64,000 bases of DNA from the NCBI GenBank assembly GCA_050949055.1, contig JBMNFA010000008.1:1-64000 (forward strand). Reading direction: 5' to 3'. Below, in pieces: positions 50,868-59,006 of the stretch (within the stretch, counting starts at the first letter, position 1; each line of letters starts with the position of its first letter). Below the pieces are notes generated by a model. The model worked only from the letters and a program-made list of their open reading frames with translations. It ran no database searches and had not been told where the DNA came from. The translations under genes were made by a program, and so were the position numbers. This stretch comes from JAEZJZ01 sp050949055. GTDB lineage: Bacteria > Bacillota > UBA994 > UBA5500.

Positions 50868-52424
50868 TTAACGAGCGACCATCCGCCCGTCCCGCCATTC
50901 GACCAGGATATTGCGCTGCCATTGCTCCTGCTCTTCAGGAAAATCTTCGCGGTAATGCACTCCCCGGCTCTCTTCGCGCAGCAGTGCGGCCTGCAATACC
51001 GCCCGGGCGCTCATCCACAGGCCAGGCATTTCTAGCGCCAACAAGCGGTCGCGGGCCGAATCGATCCGCACGCCGTCCAACTGTGGTTTGATTTCGTCCA
51101 AGCGGTCGATGGCCCTGGCCATTTCCGCCGCCGTACGAATTGGCCCGATACCCGCCTCGACGATGTCCTGAATCTGTTCACGCAGTTGGGCTGGTGGCAG
51201 GCTATTCCCGCCTAGTGCTCGAATACGCCCCACAGCAGCCGCGTCAGGATGCGGCCTCCTTTCGCTGGCTGCCGCAGTGCCGGCCCTCAGTCCAAAGGTG
51301 ACAATATTGGTCAGGGCGTTACCCCCGATGCGACTGGCCCCATCCACACCTCCGGTAACCTCTCCGCAGGCAAATAGGCCAGGGATGTCTGTTCTGCCAT
51401 CGTTGTCGATCACCACTCCGCCGGTGAAGTAGTGCTGAATAGGTGCCACTTGCACCGGCCCGTATTGGCGGGGCGAGACTCCCGGCGGATAGAAAGCAAG
51501 CAGCTGGCGCAGCGAACGCCGGTCCCAGTCCGACTCCTGCACCTCCTCCAGGTGCAGATGGACTTTGCCTCCATGATGCCATTTACGACCGACCTCCTGG
51601 GCGGAGCGATCCCGGGCAAATAGGTTGGCCTCCCGGCCGTTCTTCAGGCCCCAGCGCTGGATTGCCTGCAGCAGGAATTCCTCCCCGTTTTGATCGGTCA
51701 GCCGGGCCCTATCTATCACGGGCAGCCCGATCATCCAACGGGGGAAGCCTGGCTCGGCCCACCCGAGGGGATAGAATTGTACGAACTCCATGTCTATCAG
51801 CGGCAGGCCTGCCGCCAGAGCCAAAGCATAGCCGTCCCCGGTGATGCGCGCTGGATTATCGGTGCGGCGATAGATCTGGCCTGCTCCGCCGGTAGCCAGG
51901 ATGACTGAGCCAGCGGTAATCACTTGGTCAGAACCTGTCTGCCAATCGACCAGGTGCACGCCTTGGATAGCTCCATCCCCCAGCAGCAGCCGGGTGGCCA
52001 CCACATTCTCCCGGAACTGCACCCCTTGCCGACGAGCGATTTCGGTCAGCTCCCGGGTGAAGCCGGCTCCTCCCATGATCGGCCGGGCAGCGGTTGCTGT
52101 CACCGTAGCATGGCCATCACCGATATCGATGGTCACACCCCAATCCTGCAGCTGCCGTAGAGCCTGTTCCCCCTGATTGGACAGGACATTGAGCAATGGC
52201 TCTTGATTGACCCGCCTACCGACAGACCAGGTGTTGGCCTTGTGCTCCGCGGGTGTCACCTTGCCCACTGCCAGCGTGAATCCGCCGCCGGCGTAGGCTG
52301 TGCAACCCCCCAGGCCGGAGCTGGACTTGCTGCACACCGCCACCTCCGCCCCTTGCTTGCGGGCAGCAATGGCCGCCACTAGGCCTGCTCCCCCGGCGCC
52401 GATCACTAGCACGTCAGTCTTCAT
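50868..52424 (-). CDS. FAD-dependent oxidoreductase (fumarate reductase/aspartate oxidase superfamily)
   Basis: A 518-residue flavoprotein. The Rossmann FAD motif is DVLVIGAGGAGLVAAIAARK. Further superfamily landmarks are SSGLGGCTAYAGGG, VILATGGAGQIY, DMEFVQFYP, QHYFTGGVVID and GLFACGEVTGGVDGASRIGGNAL. Length and order fit the flavoprotein subunit family of succinate dehydrogenase and L-aspartate oxidase. No iron-sulfur or membrane subunits adjoin it, so it probably acts as a soluble reductase or oxidase. It lies 10 bases after the PLP lyase gene, so the two are co-transcribed. The substrate is unknown. Confidence 0.82.
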   Translation of the reverse strand: MKTDVLVIGAGGAGLVAAIAARKQGAEVAVCSKSSSGLGGCTAYAGGGFTLAVGKVTPAEHKANTWSVGRRVNQEPLLNVLSNQGEQALRQLQDWGVTIDIGDGHATVTATAARPIMGGAGFTRELTEIARRQGVQFRENVVATRLLLGDGAIQGVHLVDWQTGSDQVITAGSVILATGGAGQIYRRTDNPARITGDGYALALAAGLPLIDMEFVQFYPLGWAEPGFPRWMIGLPVIDRARLTDQNGEEFLLQAIQRWGLKNGREANLFARDRSAQEVGRKWHHGGKVHLHLEEVQESDWDRRSLRQLLAFYPPGVSPRQYGPVQVAPIQHYFTGGVVIDNDGRTDIPGLFACGEVTGGVDGASRIGGNALTNIVTFGLRAGTAAASERRPHPDAAAVGRIRALGGNSLPPAQLREQIQDIVEAGIGPIRTAAEMARAIDRLDEIKPQLDGVRIDSARDRLLALEMPGLWMSARAVLQAALLREESRGVHYREDFPEEQEQWQRNILVEWRDGRMVAR

Positions 52425-52434
52425 TAGCCTTCAC

Positions 52435-53637
52435 CTACCTTGAAGCCAGACCGGCGATACCGTCTAGCGCTTGTGCGAAATCAGCCTTGAGGTCATCGAT
52501 ATCCTCAATACCAACCGATAGTCTGATCAACCCGTCTGATATCCCCAAAGCCCGCCGCTGCTCGGCAGTGAGGCCACGATGGGACGCCTTGGCGGGATGG
52601 GAAATGGTGGTGCAAATTCCGGCCAAGCTGGGCACCAGTTCGACCAACTGCAGCGCCCGAATCACGGCCTCAGCCTGGTCTGCGCCGCCAGCCACCTCAA
52701 AGCTGAGCATGCCGCCAAAGCCTTTGCGAAACTGCGCCGCAGCCAAGGCATGCTCCGGATCGCCCGGAAGTCCCGGATAGAACACCCGGTGCACCGCAGG
52801 ATGAACCTGCAGCATCTCTGCCAAGGCCAATGCGTTGCTCGAGTGTCGCTCCATTCTAAGCGCCAAGGTCTTCATTCCTCTCAATACCAGCCAACAGTCA
52901 AAGGACGACGGTGTGGGCCCGAGGTTGATGGCGGCACGTTTAATCGGCTGTATCAACTGGGTACTGCCCACCACAGCGCCTCCCATAACGTCGGAATGCC
53001 CATTGATGTATTTGGTCAAGCTGTGGATCACCAAATCTGCGCCCAAAGAGAGGGGCTGGCAGACATAGGGACTGGCAAAGGTGTTGTCGATCAACACCAG
53101 CGCTCCGTGTTGATGGGCCAGTTGACTGAGAGCCCCGATGTCAGCCACCTTCATCAATGGATTGGATATAGTCTCCAGATAGACAATCTTGGCTCCAGCC
53201 TGCAAGGCTCGCTCGGTGGCAGCATGATCGTAGAAGTCGACGAACTGAACATCGATGCCAAGCCGTCTCAACTCCTGGGCAAACTGCACCTCGGTGCCGC
53301 CATAGCAGTCGCGGGTAACCAGCATGCGTTCTCCCTGGTTGAGATGTCCCAGACAGGCGATCAGGATGGCAGCCATGCCGGAGGAGGTCACGACAGCCGA
53401 CTCTCCCCCTTCCAGCTCGGCCAAAGCCTGCTCCAACACCGCATGGTTGGGATTATGTATGCGAGAATAGGTATAGCCACCCGGTTGGCCATCGAAGGCC
53501 TCATCCATTTGCTCGAGGCTCTTGAAGGTGAAGACCGATGTCTGGTAGATGGGGTGGACCGTGGGAATGCTCGTCGGCATGGGCGTATGCTTCCCGGCGC
53601 GAGCCGCCATCGTCTCCCAGGTTATTGTTTTCTTCAT
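52435..53637 (-). CDS. Cys/Met metabolism PLP-dependent enzyme (cystathionine gamma-lyase type)
   Basis: A 400-residue enzyme of the Cys/Met trans-sulfuration family. The PLP Lys209 is in SLTKYINGHSDVMGG. Asp184 (IDNTF) contacts the pyridine ring. Other features are YSRIHNPNHAVLEQALAELEGG and SSGMAA. It may act as cystathionine gamma-lyase, gamma-synthase or methionine gamma-lyase; sequence does not decide this. The residue that is Cys in methionine gamma-lyases (YGCT) is Gly here (YGGT), arguing against that enzyme. The start follows GGAGGG. It precedes the flavoprotein gene. Confidence 0.88.
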   Translation of the reverse strand: MKKTITWETMAARAGKHTPMPTSIPTVHPIYQTSVFTFKSLEQMDEAFDGQPGGYTYSRIHNPNHAVLEQALAELEGGESAVVTSSGMAAILIACLGHLNQGERMLVTRDCYGGTEVQFAQELRRLGIDVQFVDFYDHAATERALQAGAKIVYLETISNPLMKVADIGALSQLAHQHGALVLIDNTFASPYVCQPLSLGADLVIHSLTKYINGHSDVMGGAVVGSTQLIQPIKRAAINLGPTPSSFDCWLVLRGMKTLALRMERHSSNALALAEMLQVHPAVHRVFYPGLPGDPEHALAAAQFRKGFGGMLSFEVAGGADQAEAVIRALQLVELVPSLAGICTTISHPAKASHRGLTAEQRRALGISDGLIRLSVGIEDIDDLKADFAQALDGIAGLASR

Positions 53638-53663
53638 CTATGTACCCTCCTATAATCGCCGCC

Positions 53664-53830
53664 CCGGACATGGGGACGGTTCTTCTGTCCACGATATGGA
53701 AATCATTGAGGCAGCCAATGCGCCAGTTGCGCGCACAGCCTGACTGTCATTGTGGCATTGGAAGAACAGGACAACAAGGGAATTCTGTCTTCCGCTCTCC
53801 GTTTCCTGCTAATGGACATGGGGACTGTTC
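53664..53830. repeat. Two REP-like copies upstream of the PLP lyase
   Basis: CCGGACATGGGGACGGTTCT followed by TCTGTCC at 53664-53690, and a partial copy (GGACATGGGGACTGTTC) at 53814-53830. The ends GGACA and TGTCC make each full copy an imperfect palindrome. Confidence 0.75.
53704..53742. repeat. Copy 2 of a short dispersed repeat
   Basis: ATTGAGGCAGCCAATGCGCC, then TTGCGCGCACAGCCTGAC; nearly identical to 4384-4423. It lies between two REP-like copies. Confidence 0.7.
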
Positions 53831-53857
53831 GAGAGTGGTGAAAAACTGCCGAAGGCG

Positions 53858-53958
53858 GTCATTCTGAATGCTTCGACAAGCTCAGCATAGACTCCGTGAA
53901 GAATCTTATAAACAGAGATGCAGGCTTACTTTAGGTTCTCTGCTGCGCTCAGAATGAC
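53858..53958. repeat. MITE-like element with perfect 10-bp inverted ends
   Basis: About 101 bases bounded by GTCATTCTGA (53858-53867) and its reverse complement TCAGAATGAC (53949-53958). It carries GCTTCGACAAGCTCAGC and GACTCCGTGAAGAATC inside. Diverged copies lie at 32479 and, inverted, at 28126. No coding region. The whole 53638-54015 gap is filled by repeats. Confidence 0.75.
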
Positions 53959-54015
53959 GATTGCTGGCTTCTGCAGTGGTCTCGGACTGTTCTTCTGTAT
54001 AACCTGGACAAATCT

Positions 54016-54777
54016 TCATATCTCCCGTCGGTCCCGCAGCGCTGGCAGGCGTTCGCGGGTAGACGCCACCGTAGACAGGTCGATTTCACAATCCAGCACC
54101 TGCTCGCGGTCGTCGCCTTCCAGCAGGATCTCCCCCCAAGGATCGATTACCATGGAGTGGCCAAAGAAAGTATTGTTGTTGTCCTGCCCCACCCGATTAC
54201 AGGCCAAGACAAAGAACTGATTCTCGATCGCTCTGGCACGCAACAGAGTGCGCCAATGCTCCAACCTAGGGTTCGGCCACTCCGATGACAGCAGCAGCAG
54301 CTCTGCCCCCGCCCGCATATGGTAGCGGAAGAGCTCTGGAAAGCGCAGATCATAGCAGATTGCCAGCCCGGCGGTCACCCCGCCCACCGGGGCAGTCATC
54401 GGCCTGTCACCGGGAGCCAAGTACAAGTCCTCCTCCATCAATCCAAACAGGTGAAGCTTCTCATAGGTCGCCAGCGTTTCACCCTGGGGAGTCACCAGAA
54501 TGAACTGATTGTACACTCTGCCATCCTTTCTTCCCAGGATAGACCCTCCTACGTATGCCTGGTGTGCTCTAGCTACCTGTTGCATCAACACTACCGATTC
54601 ACCCTGTGAGTCTTCTGCCAATTGCCCCGCCTGGTCCAACTGATAACCGGTAGACCAGAGCTCAGGCAACAGAATGACATCTCGGCGGCCGAGGGGCGCT
54701 GTCAGCTCCCTAATTTTCTGCCGGTTCGCCCCCGGGTCGCCCAACACAATGTCCATTTGCACCAAAGAAACCTGCAT
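54016..54777 (-). CDS. Nitrilase-superfamily carbon-nitrogen hydrolase (omega-amidase-like)
   Basis: A 253-residue enzyme. The catalytic triad is Glu39 (LLPELWSTGY), Lys107 (YEKLHLFGLM) and Cys141 (LAICYDLRFPELF), a clear nitrilase-superfamily set. The sequence pattern with CYDLRFPE is close to Nit2/YafV-type omega-amidases, which hydrolyse 2-oxo-acid amides such as alpha-ketoglutaramate. Substrate assignment is inference. GAGGAGGG precedes the ATG. It lies downstream of the transposase and REP-like copies and may be expressed on its own. Confidence 0.88.
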   Translation of the reverse strand: MQVSLVQMDIVLGDPGANRQKIRELTAPLGRRDVILLPELWSTGYQLDQAGQLAEDSQGESVVLMQQVARAHQAYVGGSILGRKDGRVYNQFILVTPQGETLATYEKLHLFGLMEEDLYLAPGDRPMTAPVGGVTAGLAICYDLRFPELFRYHMRAGAELLLLSSEWPNPRLEHWRTLLRARAIENQFFVLACNRVGQDNNNTFFGHSMVIDPWGEILLEGDDREQVLDCEIDLSTVASTRERLPALRDRREI

Positions 54778-54811
54778 GCATTTCCCTCCTCACGCTCCCC
54801 GATGCCAACTC

Positions 54812-54840
54812 CCGGACACGGGGACGGTTCTAGTGTCCAG
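54812..54840. repeat. REP-like copy at the 3-prime end of the transposase
   Basis: CCGGACACGGGGACGGTTCT followed by AGTGTCCAG, ending 2 bases before the transposase stop codon. It is inverted relative to the copy at 55730-55759. Confidence 0.85.
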
Positions 54841-54841
54841 T

Positions 54842-55609
54842 CTATCCATGCTTCCTGGCATTACCGAGCGTGGACTTGCCAAGCCCAGTCACTCGCGCGA
54901 TCTGCCGCAAACTTGCCCCTAGAGCCTTCAGTTCGCGGAGAATTCGAGCCCTCTCTGACGCAACTTCATCACGCAGTGCATTGGGTTGTCTTCCGCGCAA
55001 GAGGCGGGTTAACTCATTGCACAACTCTGCATCGGAAATCCGTTTCCCCTGAGACGGAATATCGATGGACATCTGTCCAGGCGATTCGGTGAATGCAGCA
55101 AATCGCTGCCAATTCCCATGCATATTCAAGGCCATTTGGGTGCTCACCAACCCCGGGCAGTCGACTGTCTCGCCAAGATAGTACCTGTAGCTACTCCATC
55201 GTTCAGCAGCGCAAGAGGTAACCAAACCAGCTACCAACGAATTCTGGTGGATGTAGCGCAGCACTGCCAGGAAATTCTCATCCGTCTCCACTGGCAAGCT
55301 CAAGTAGCGGTCCTGAAACAGATGGCCGGAGCGCAGGTACTTGTGGTTGTACCAGTGCACGTAAGATACCCCGATGCGCTTCATTGTTGTTCCTAGCGGT
55401 TCCTCTCCTTCAGACACCAAGAGATGGACGTGATTAGGCATCAAACAGAACCCGAACAGCTTGCTGCTCGCCCGCGGCAAGAATCTCTCCAAAGTGGTTA
55501 GAAAGCGCAGCCTGTCCTCGACATCGGTGAAGATGTTTTCCCCGTTGATTCCCCTGAACATTACGTGGTAAATCCCGGACTCGCTACTCTGCCGAGCCAC
55601 CCGCGGCAT
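54842..55609 (-). CDS. REP-associated tyrosine transposase (Y1/TnpA-REP, RAYT)
   Basis: A 255-residue single-strand HUH transposase. The HUH motif is MPNHVHLLV (His60 and His62) and the catalytic tyrosine is Tyr119 in LRYIHQNS. Also seen are GIYHVMFRGINGENIF and YLRSGHLFQDRY, typical of this family. The C-terminal about 60 residues form a helix-turn-helix (LGASLRQIARVTGLGKSTL) present in part of the family. ATG at 55609 follows GGAGGG. Inverted REP-like palindromes flank it. It appears intact and is the likely mover of the dispersed REP copies. Confidence 0.93.
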   Translation of the reverse strand: MPRVARQSSESGIYHVMFRGINGENIFTDVEDRLRFLTTLERFLPRASSKLFGFCLMPNHVHLLVSEGEEPLGTTMKRIGVSYVHWYNHKYLRSGHLFQDRYLSLPVETDENFLAVLRYIHQNSLVAGLVTSCAAERWSSYRYYLGETVDCPGLVSTQMALNMHGNWQRFAAFTESPGQMSIDIPSQGKRISDAELCNELTRLLRGRQPNALRDEVASERARILRELKALGASLRQIARVTGLGKSTLGNARKHG

Positions 55610-55729
55610 CCCCCATTCCCTCCTCCAATATGTAGTGTCCAATTCCACCCTTCTTGCGTACTCTGCTTAACGAAATCATCGAATAGAGCAAGCAGTGATA
55701 TGTCGTCCATCACCTAATAGAGTTCCGAG

Positions 55730-55759
55730 CCGGACAAGGAGAACCGTCCCTATGTCCGG
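55730..55759. repeat. REP-like copy upstream of the transposase, opposite orientation
   Basis: CCGGACAAGGAGAACCGTCC followed by CTATGTCCGG; its reverse complement has the GGGACGGTTCT core. Confidence 0.85.
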
Positions 55760-55769
55760 TCTTAGCCTG

Positions 55770-56279
55770 CTACTCCCAATCCTGCAGAGGTGACCAGATA
55801 ATCACCGGTTTCTGATCTACAACACCCACCGTGCCGGTGTAAATGGCGCTTTGTTGCTTAGACAAGTCCGTCCGACTGTGCTTGAGTATCTCTCGAGTGG
55901 TGAAGCTAGTATCTAATAGTAGTGCCTGCCGTCGGTCAATCCAGTGCAACTCTCCCTCGTTACAGTAACCAGGTAATCGACGGTGCCTAACAGAACCGAA
56001 GTACACATACTGCACGCGAATCTCGTTGCCAGCTAAACGGTTGACCACATAGCGCAGCTGCAGATCCAAAACGTCGTCGGGCAGCAGCCCTGCTTCTTCT
56101 CTCAACTCTCGCAGACAAGCAGCCTCAGGGTTACTCATCTCGAACGGCTCAATGTGTCCGCCCAGAGCAGCCCAACGGCCTGGAAACAGCCTCCTGTCTC
56201 CAAAGCGCCTCATCAACAGCAGGTCGTCTCCATTTGACAGGAACGCCGCGGACAACACGCGCAATTTGATCACCAGCAT
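55770..56279 (-). CDS. Nudix hydrolase
   Basis: A 169-residue protein. The Nudix box is GGHIEPFEMSNPEAACLREL followed by REEAGLL. It contains two residues more than the canonical spacing between the first Glu and REL. The N-terminal strand VIKLRVLSAAFLSNGDDLLLMRR and the C-terminal part fit a small Nudix domain. The family hydrolyses nucleoside diphosphate derivatives, but the substrate is unknown. GGGGGA precedes the ATG. Neighbours are repeats, so co-transcription is not evident. Confidence 0.85.
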   Translation of the reverse strand: MLVIKLRVLSAAFLSNGDDLLLMRRFGDRRLFPGRWAALGGHIEPFEMSNPEAACLRELREEAGLLPDDVLDLQLRYVVNRLAGNEIRVQYVYFGSVRHRRLPGYCNEGELHWIDRRQALLLDTSFTTREILKHSRTDLSKQQSAIYTGTVGVVDQKPVIIWSPLQDWE

Positions 56280-56449
56280 TCCCCCTGATCAATCCGGCCT
56301 ACACTATGTTCCGTTCACCAAGCGAACGCTTGTTTCCTGCCTAACCTGGTGTCTGGCGTAGATTCCTTGCTTACGTTTGGTGGCTGATTCTGCATGTTTG
56401 CACAGCTTGTTGTCCTGCTAGCGAGTCTGCCCCTGTGGGCGGGAACGGA

Positions 56450-56477
56450 CCGGACAAGAGAACCGTCCCCATGTCCG
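56450..56477. repeat. REP-like copy abutting a strong terminator
   Basis: CCGGACAAGAGAACCGTCCC then CATGTCCG. It has the same orientation as 55730 and runs into the hairpin at 56475. Confidence 0.8.
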
Positions 56478-56509
56478 AAAGGCTCCGCACAGAGTGCGGA
56501 GCCTTTCGG
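56475..56509. terminator. Perfect 16-bp hairpin after the aldo-keto reductase gene
   Basis: CCGAAAGGCTCCGCAC, loop AGA, GTGCGGAGCCTTTCGG. It lies 8 bases after the reductase stop on the minus strand and is probably its terminator despite a poor T-tract. Confidence 0.75.
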
Positions 56510-56516
56510 TTAGATG

Positions 56517-57542
56517 CTACTTGTTTGGTTGTAGGTGGCTATGGGCTCGCTTCAGCATATCGCGTATGGGGAGCTGATAGGGACACCGGCTTTCGCAGAG
56601 GCCGCATTCGGCGCAGGTGGCCGCATTGCTATCCATGGCAGCGTAGCGCCCTTGTGCCCATTCCGCCAGATTATAGCGGGTAACATAACCCTCAAGAATG
56701 AAGACCTGGGGGATGCGAATGCCTTCAGGGCAGGGCAGGCAATACTCGCATCGGCGGCAGAAGCTTTTGCCTAGCGATTGTACTTCCTCCGCCAAAATCT
56801 GCTCCTCCTCAGCTGAAAGGGGTTGATAGTTGTTGGCGAGGCCGGCGTTTTGGCGCAGCTGTTCCACGCTATCCACACCAGGAATCAAGACATCCACCAA
56901 CGGTTCGCCCAAAAGCTGCCTCAAGGCCAAGTCTGCCCGCCTAAAGGAGCCACCTGCCAGTGGCTTCATGGCGATGGTGCCCATTCCCCGCTTCTTGGCC
57001 GCCTGCAACACCGGGACGAACTGGCGCTCCACCGCGTTGATCGGCACCTGTACACTGGCGAACAATCCAGTCTCAACCGCCTGCTGCAAGACTTCGTAAT
57101 TGTGACCGGTGACACCGATATGTCGTACTTGCCCCGCCTGCATGGCTTGCTGCAGTGCCTCCATGGCACCTCCAGGTCCCAGGACCCGCTCCAAGTCTTG
57201 CTTGGTGCTCAGGTTGTGCAGTTGATAGAGGTCTATATGGTCGGTCTGAAAGTTGCGCAAGCTGATTTCGATATCCGCCCGCATGCCTGCAGCGTCCCTG
57301 GCCATGCTCTTGGTGGCGATGACAAAGTCGTCGCGCTTCCCCTTCAGGGCATGACCAAACTTCTCTTCACTGTCGGTATAGCCTCGGGCGCTGTCCAGAA
57401 AGTTTACGCCGGCCTCCAGCGCTGCGTCAATCACTTGCCCCGCGACATCGACTGTGACTCGTTGGATGGGGATGCCGCCTATTCCCATTACTCCCACGCT
57501 AAGGCCAGTCTTACCAAACTGTTTATACTGCAAAATACCCAC
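56517..57542 (-). CDS. Aldo-keto reductase with ferredoxin-like Fe-S domain
   Basis: A 341-residue protein. The TIM-barrel part has catalytic residues Asp and Tyr in NFLDSARGYTDSEEKFG, Lys in VIATKSMARD and His in LYQLHNL. The C-terminal part (about 265-330) has two Cys clusters, CRRCEYCLPCPEGI and CAECGLCESRCPYQL, which should bind 4Fe-4S clusters. Such fusions are frequent in anaerobes and probably use ferredoxin-linked electrons; the substrate is unknown. The GTG start has a weak site (AGGCG); TTG three codons further gives MQYKQFG. It follows pfkA by 8 bases. Confidence 0.9.
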   Translation of the reverse strand: MGILQYKQFGKTGLSVGVMGIGGIPIQRVTVDVAGQVIDAALEAGVNFLDSARGYTDSEEKFGHALKGKRDDFVIATKSMARDAAGMRADIEISLRNFQTDHIDLYQLHNLSTKQDLERVLGPGGAMEALQQAMQAGQVRHIGVTGHNYEVLQQAVETGLFASVQVPINAVERQFVPVLQAAKKRGMGTIAMKPLAGGSFRRADLALRQLLGEPLVDVLIPGVDSVEQLRQNAGLANNYQPLSAEEEQILAEEVQSLGKSFCRRCEYCLPCPEGIRIPQVFILEGYVTRYNLAEWAQGRYAAMDSNAATCAECGLCESRCPYQLPIRDMLKRAHSHLQPNK

Positions 57543-57550
57543 CGCCTAGC

Positions 57551-58516
57551 TTATTGAGATAGTATTTCGGCCAGATGTAACGTGCCTAGGTCTAGTTTCT
57601 GAGGAGCGCCCAGGGCTTCTGGAATGCTCAAGCAGGTCAACTTGCCGTTTTGTTGCGCTACCATCACACCGCTTTGCTGATCGCACAACAGGTCAACAGC
57701 GTATGCTCCCATCTGGCTGGCCAGGATGCGATCCTGTGCTGTCGGAGACCCACCGCGCTGAATATGCCCCAGCACCGTCACTCTGGTTTCAAACCCGGTG
57801 CAGCGCTCTACATATTCCCCTATTTCGAATCCACGCCCCGCTCCTTCACAGATGACGATAATGCTATGTAACTTGCCTCGCTGATGACCTCGCTTCAAAC
57901 GCTCACAAATCTCCTGGTCTGTCATAATCTCTTCTGGAACCAGGATGGATTCGGCCCCTGCTGCCAGCCCGGCAGCCAAAGCGATATGTCCTGAGGATCT
58001 GCCCATCACCTCGATCACAAACGTACGCTCATGGGAGGTGGCGGTGTCGCGAATATGGTCGATAGCCACAACCGCTGTGTTTACCGCAGTATCAAAGCCT
58101 ATGGTCGTCTCGGTGCCACCGATGTCATTATCTATGGTTCCAGGAACACCCACCGTGCGGATCCCTTGCAGATGCAACTCATAGGCCCCCCGGAAAGAGC
58201 CGTCGCCGCCGATCACCACCAAGCCGTCGATTCCAGCCTGCCGCAGGTGTTGAATAGCGGTAGCCTGTCCCTCGGGAGTCTTGAACTCCTCGCTGCGAGC
58301 GGTGCGCAACATGGTGCCCCCACGGTGGATGATGTCAGCCACTGACCCCCGCTCAAGAGGCCAAAAGTCCCCCACCAATAGTCCCAGGTAACCCCGGCGA
58401 ATGCCCACAACCTCCAGCCCGTGGCTGACGCCCTTACGCACCACTGCTCTAATGGCAGCGTTCATGCCGGGGGCGTCACCGCCACTGGTCAATACGCCAA
58501 TGCGTTTCATTGCCAT
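57551..58516 (-). CDS. pfkA: ATP-dependent 6-phosphofructokinase
   Basis: Phosphorylates fructose 6-phosphate to the 1,6-bisphosphate, the key glycolytic step. It has 322 residues. Motifs are GVLTSGGDAPGMNAAIRA, the GGDGS loop (VVIGGDGSFRGAYEL), the catalytic GTIDNDIGGTETTIGFDTAVN and the GRSSGHIAL helix. The Gly-Gly-Asp-Gly pattern indicates ATP rather than pyrophosphate. ATG at 58516 follows GAAAGGAT; the next in-frame ATG is 58510. It forms an operon with the DUF2007-like gene upstream and the reductase downstream. Confidence 0.95.
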   Translation of the reverse strand: MAMKRIGVLTSGGDAPGMNAAIRAVVRKGVSHGLEVVGIRRGYLGLLVGDFWPLERGSVADIIHRGGTMLRTARSEEFKTPEGQATAIQHLRQAGIDGLVVIGGDGSFRGAYELHLQGIRTVGVPGTIDNDIGGTETTIGFDTAVNTAVVAIDHIRDTATSHERTFVIEVMGRSSGHIALAAGLAAGAESILVPEEIMTDQEICERLKRGHQRGKLHSIIVICEGAGRGFEIGEYVERCTGFETRVTVLGHIQRGGSPTAQDRILASQMGAYAVDLLCDQQSGVMVAQQNGKLTCLSIPEALGAPQKLDLGTLHLAEILSQ

Positions 58517-58517
58517 G

Positions 58518-58757
58518 TCATGAATCCTTTCTCTTCTGCGCCCCGCTGAAACGAGTGGCCTGGCAACAGAGCAAGTGGCTGAGGATCTCGTGCGCTTCCG
58601 CCACTTCCGACTGAGGAACAAGAATTTCCACCGGTCCTCCTCCGCTATCACCGCCCTGTAGGGAACGTCTGGTAGCCATCAGCCCTTCTGCGGCCAAGGA
58701 TCTCATGATCTTGTCGGCGAATTTCGCGTTTGGTGCAATATAGATCACCTTAAACAT
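58518..58757 (-). CDS. Small DUF2007-like protein
   Basis: A 79-residue protein with one alpha-beta module: MFKVIYIAPNAKFADKIMRSLAAEGL, then VEILVPQSEVAEAHEILSHL. The pattern resembles DUF2007/putative signal-transduction modules. No catalytic residues are evident. ATG at 58757 has GGAGGAG about 10 bases upstream. It lies 1 base before pfkA, so it is co-transcribed with it. A role in glycolytic control is only suggested by position. Confidence 0.75.
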   Translation of the reverse strand: MFKVIYIAPNAKFADKIMRSLAAEGLMATRRSLQGGDSGGGPVEILVPQSEVAEAHEILSHLLCCQATRFSGAQKRKDS

Positions 58758-59006
58758 TGGTTCATGTCTCCTCCAAGGCATGTTCAAGGAACATGCGATC
58801 CAAATCGTTTGATTGCTGCTTCGCTACGATCCGCAATATGTATCTCTTCCTGGCAGCGGCCTAGAGCAAGCCGCCGCTCCACCCATGTGAGATGGCCACA
58901 GGGCCAAGCTAATGATAGCATAGCCCCAAATCAGCTGCAATTAGACGCACACGCTGCCACCAGTGTGCTAGGGCCTGTCCGCAGGTGAGGAGCAGGCGGC
59001 GCTTGC

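Noticed and set aside
52579..53655. 358-codon plus-strand frame opposite the PLP lyase
   Set aside because: It is antisense to a well-conserved enzyme and has no ribosome-binding site or recognisable motif.
53638..54015. SAM riboswitch or S-box upstream of the Cys/Met lyase
   Set aside because: The gap is filled by REP-like copies and a MITE-like element; no S-box signature was seen.
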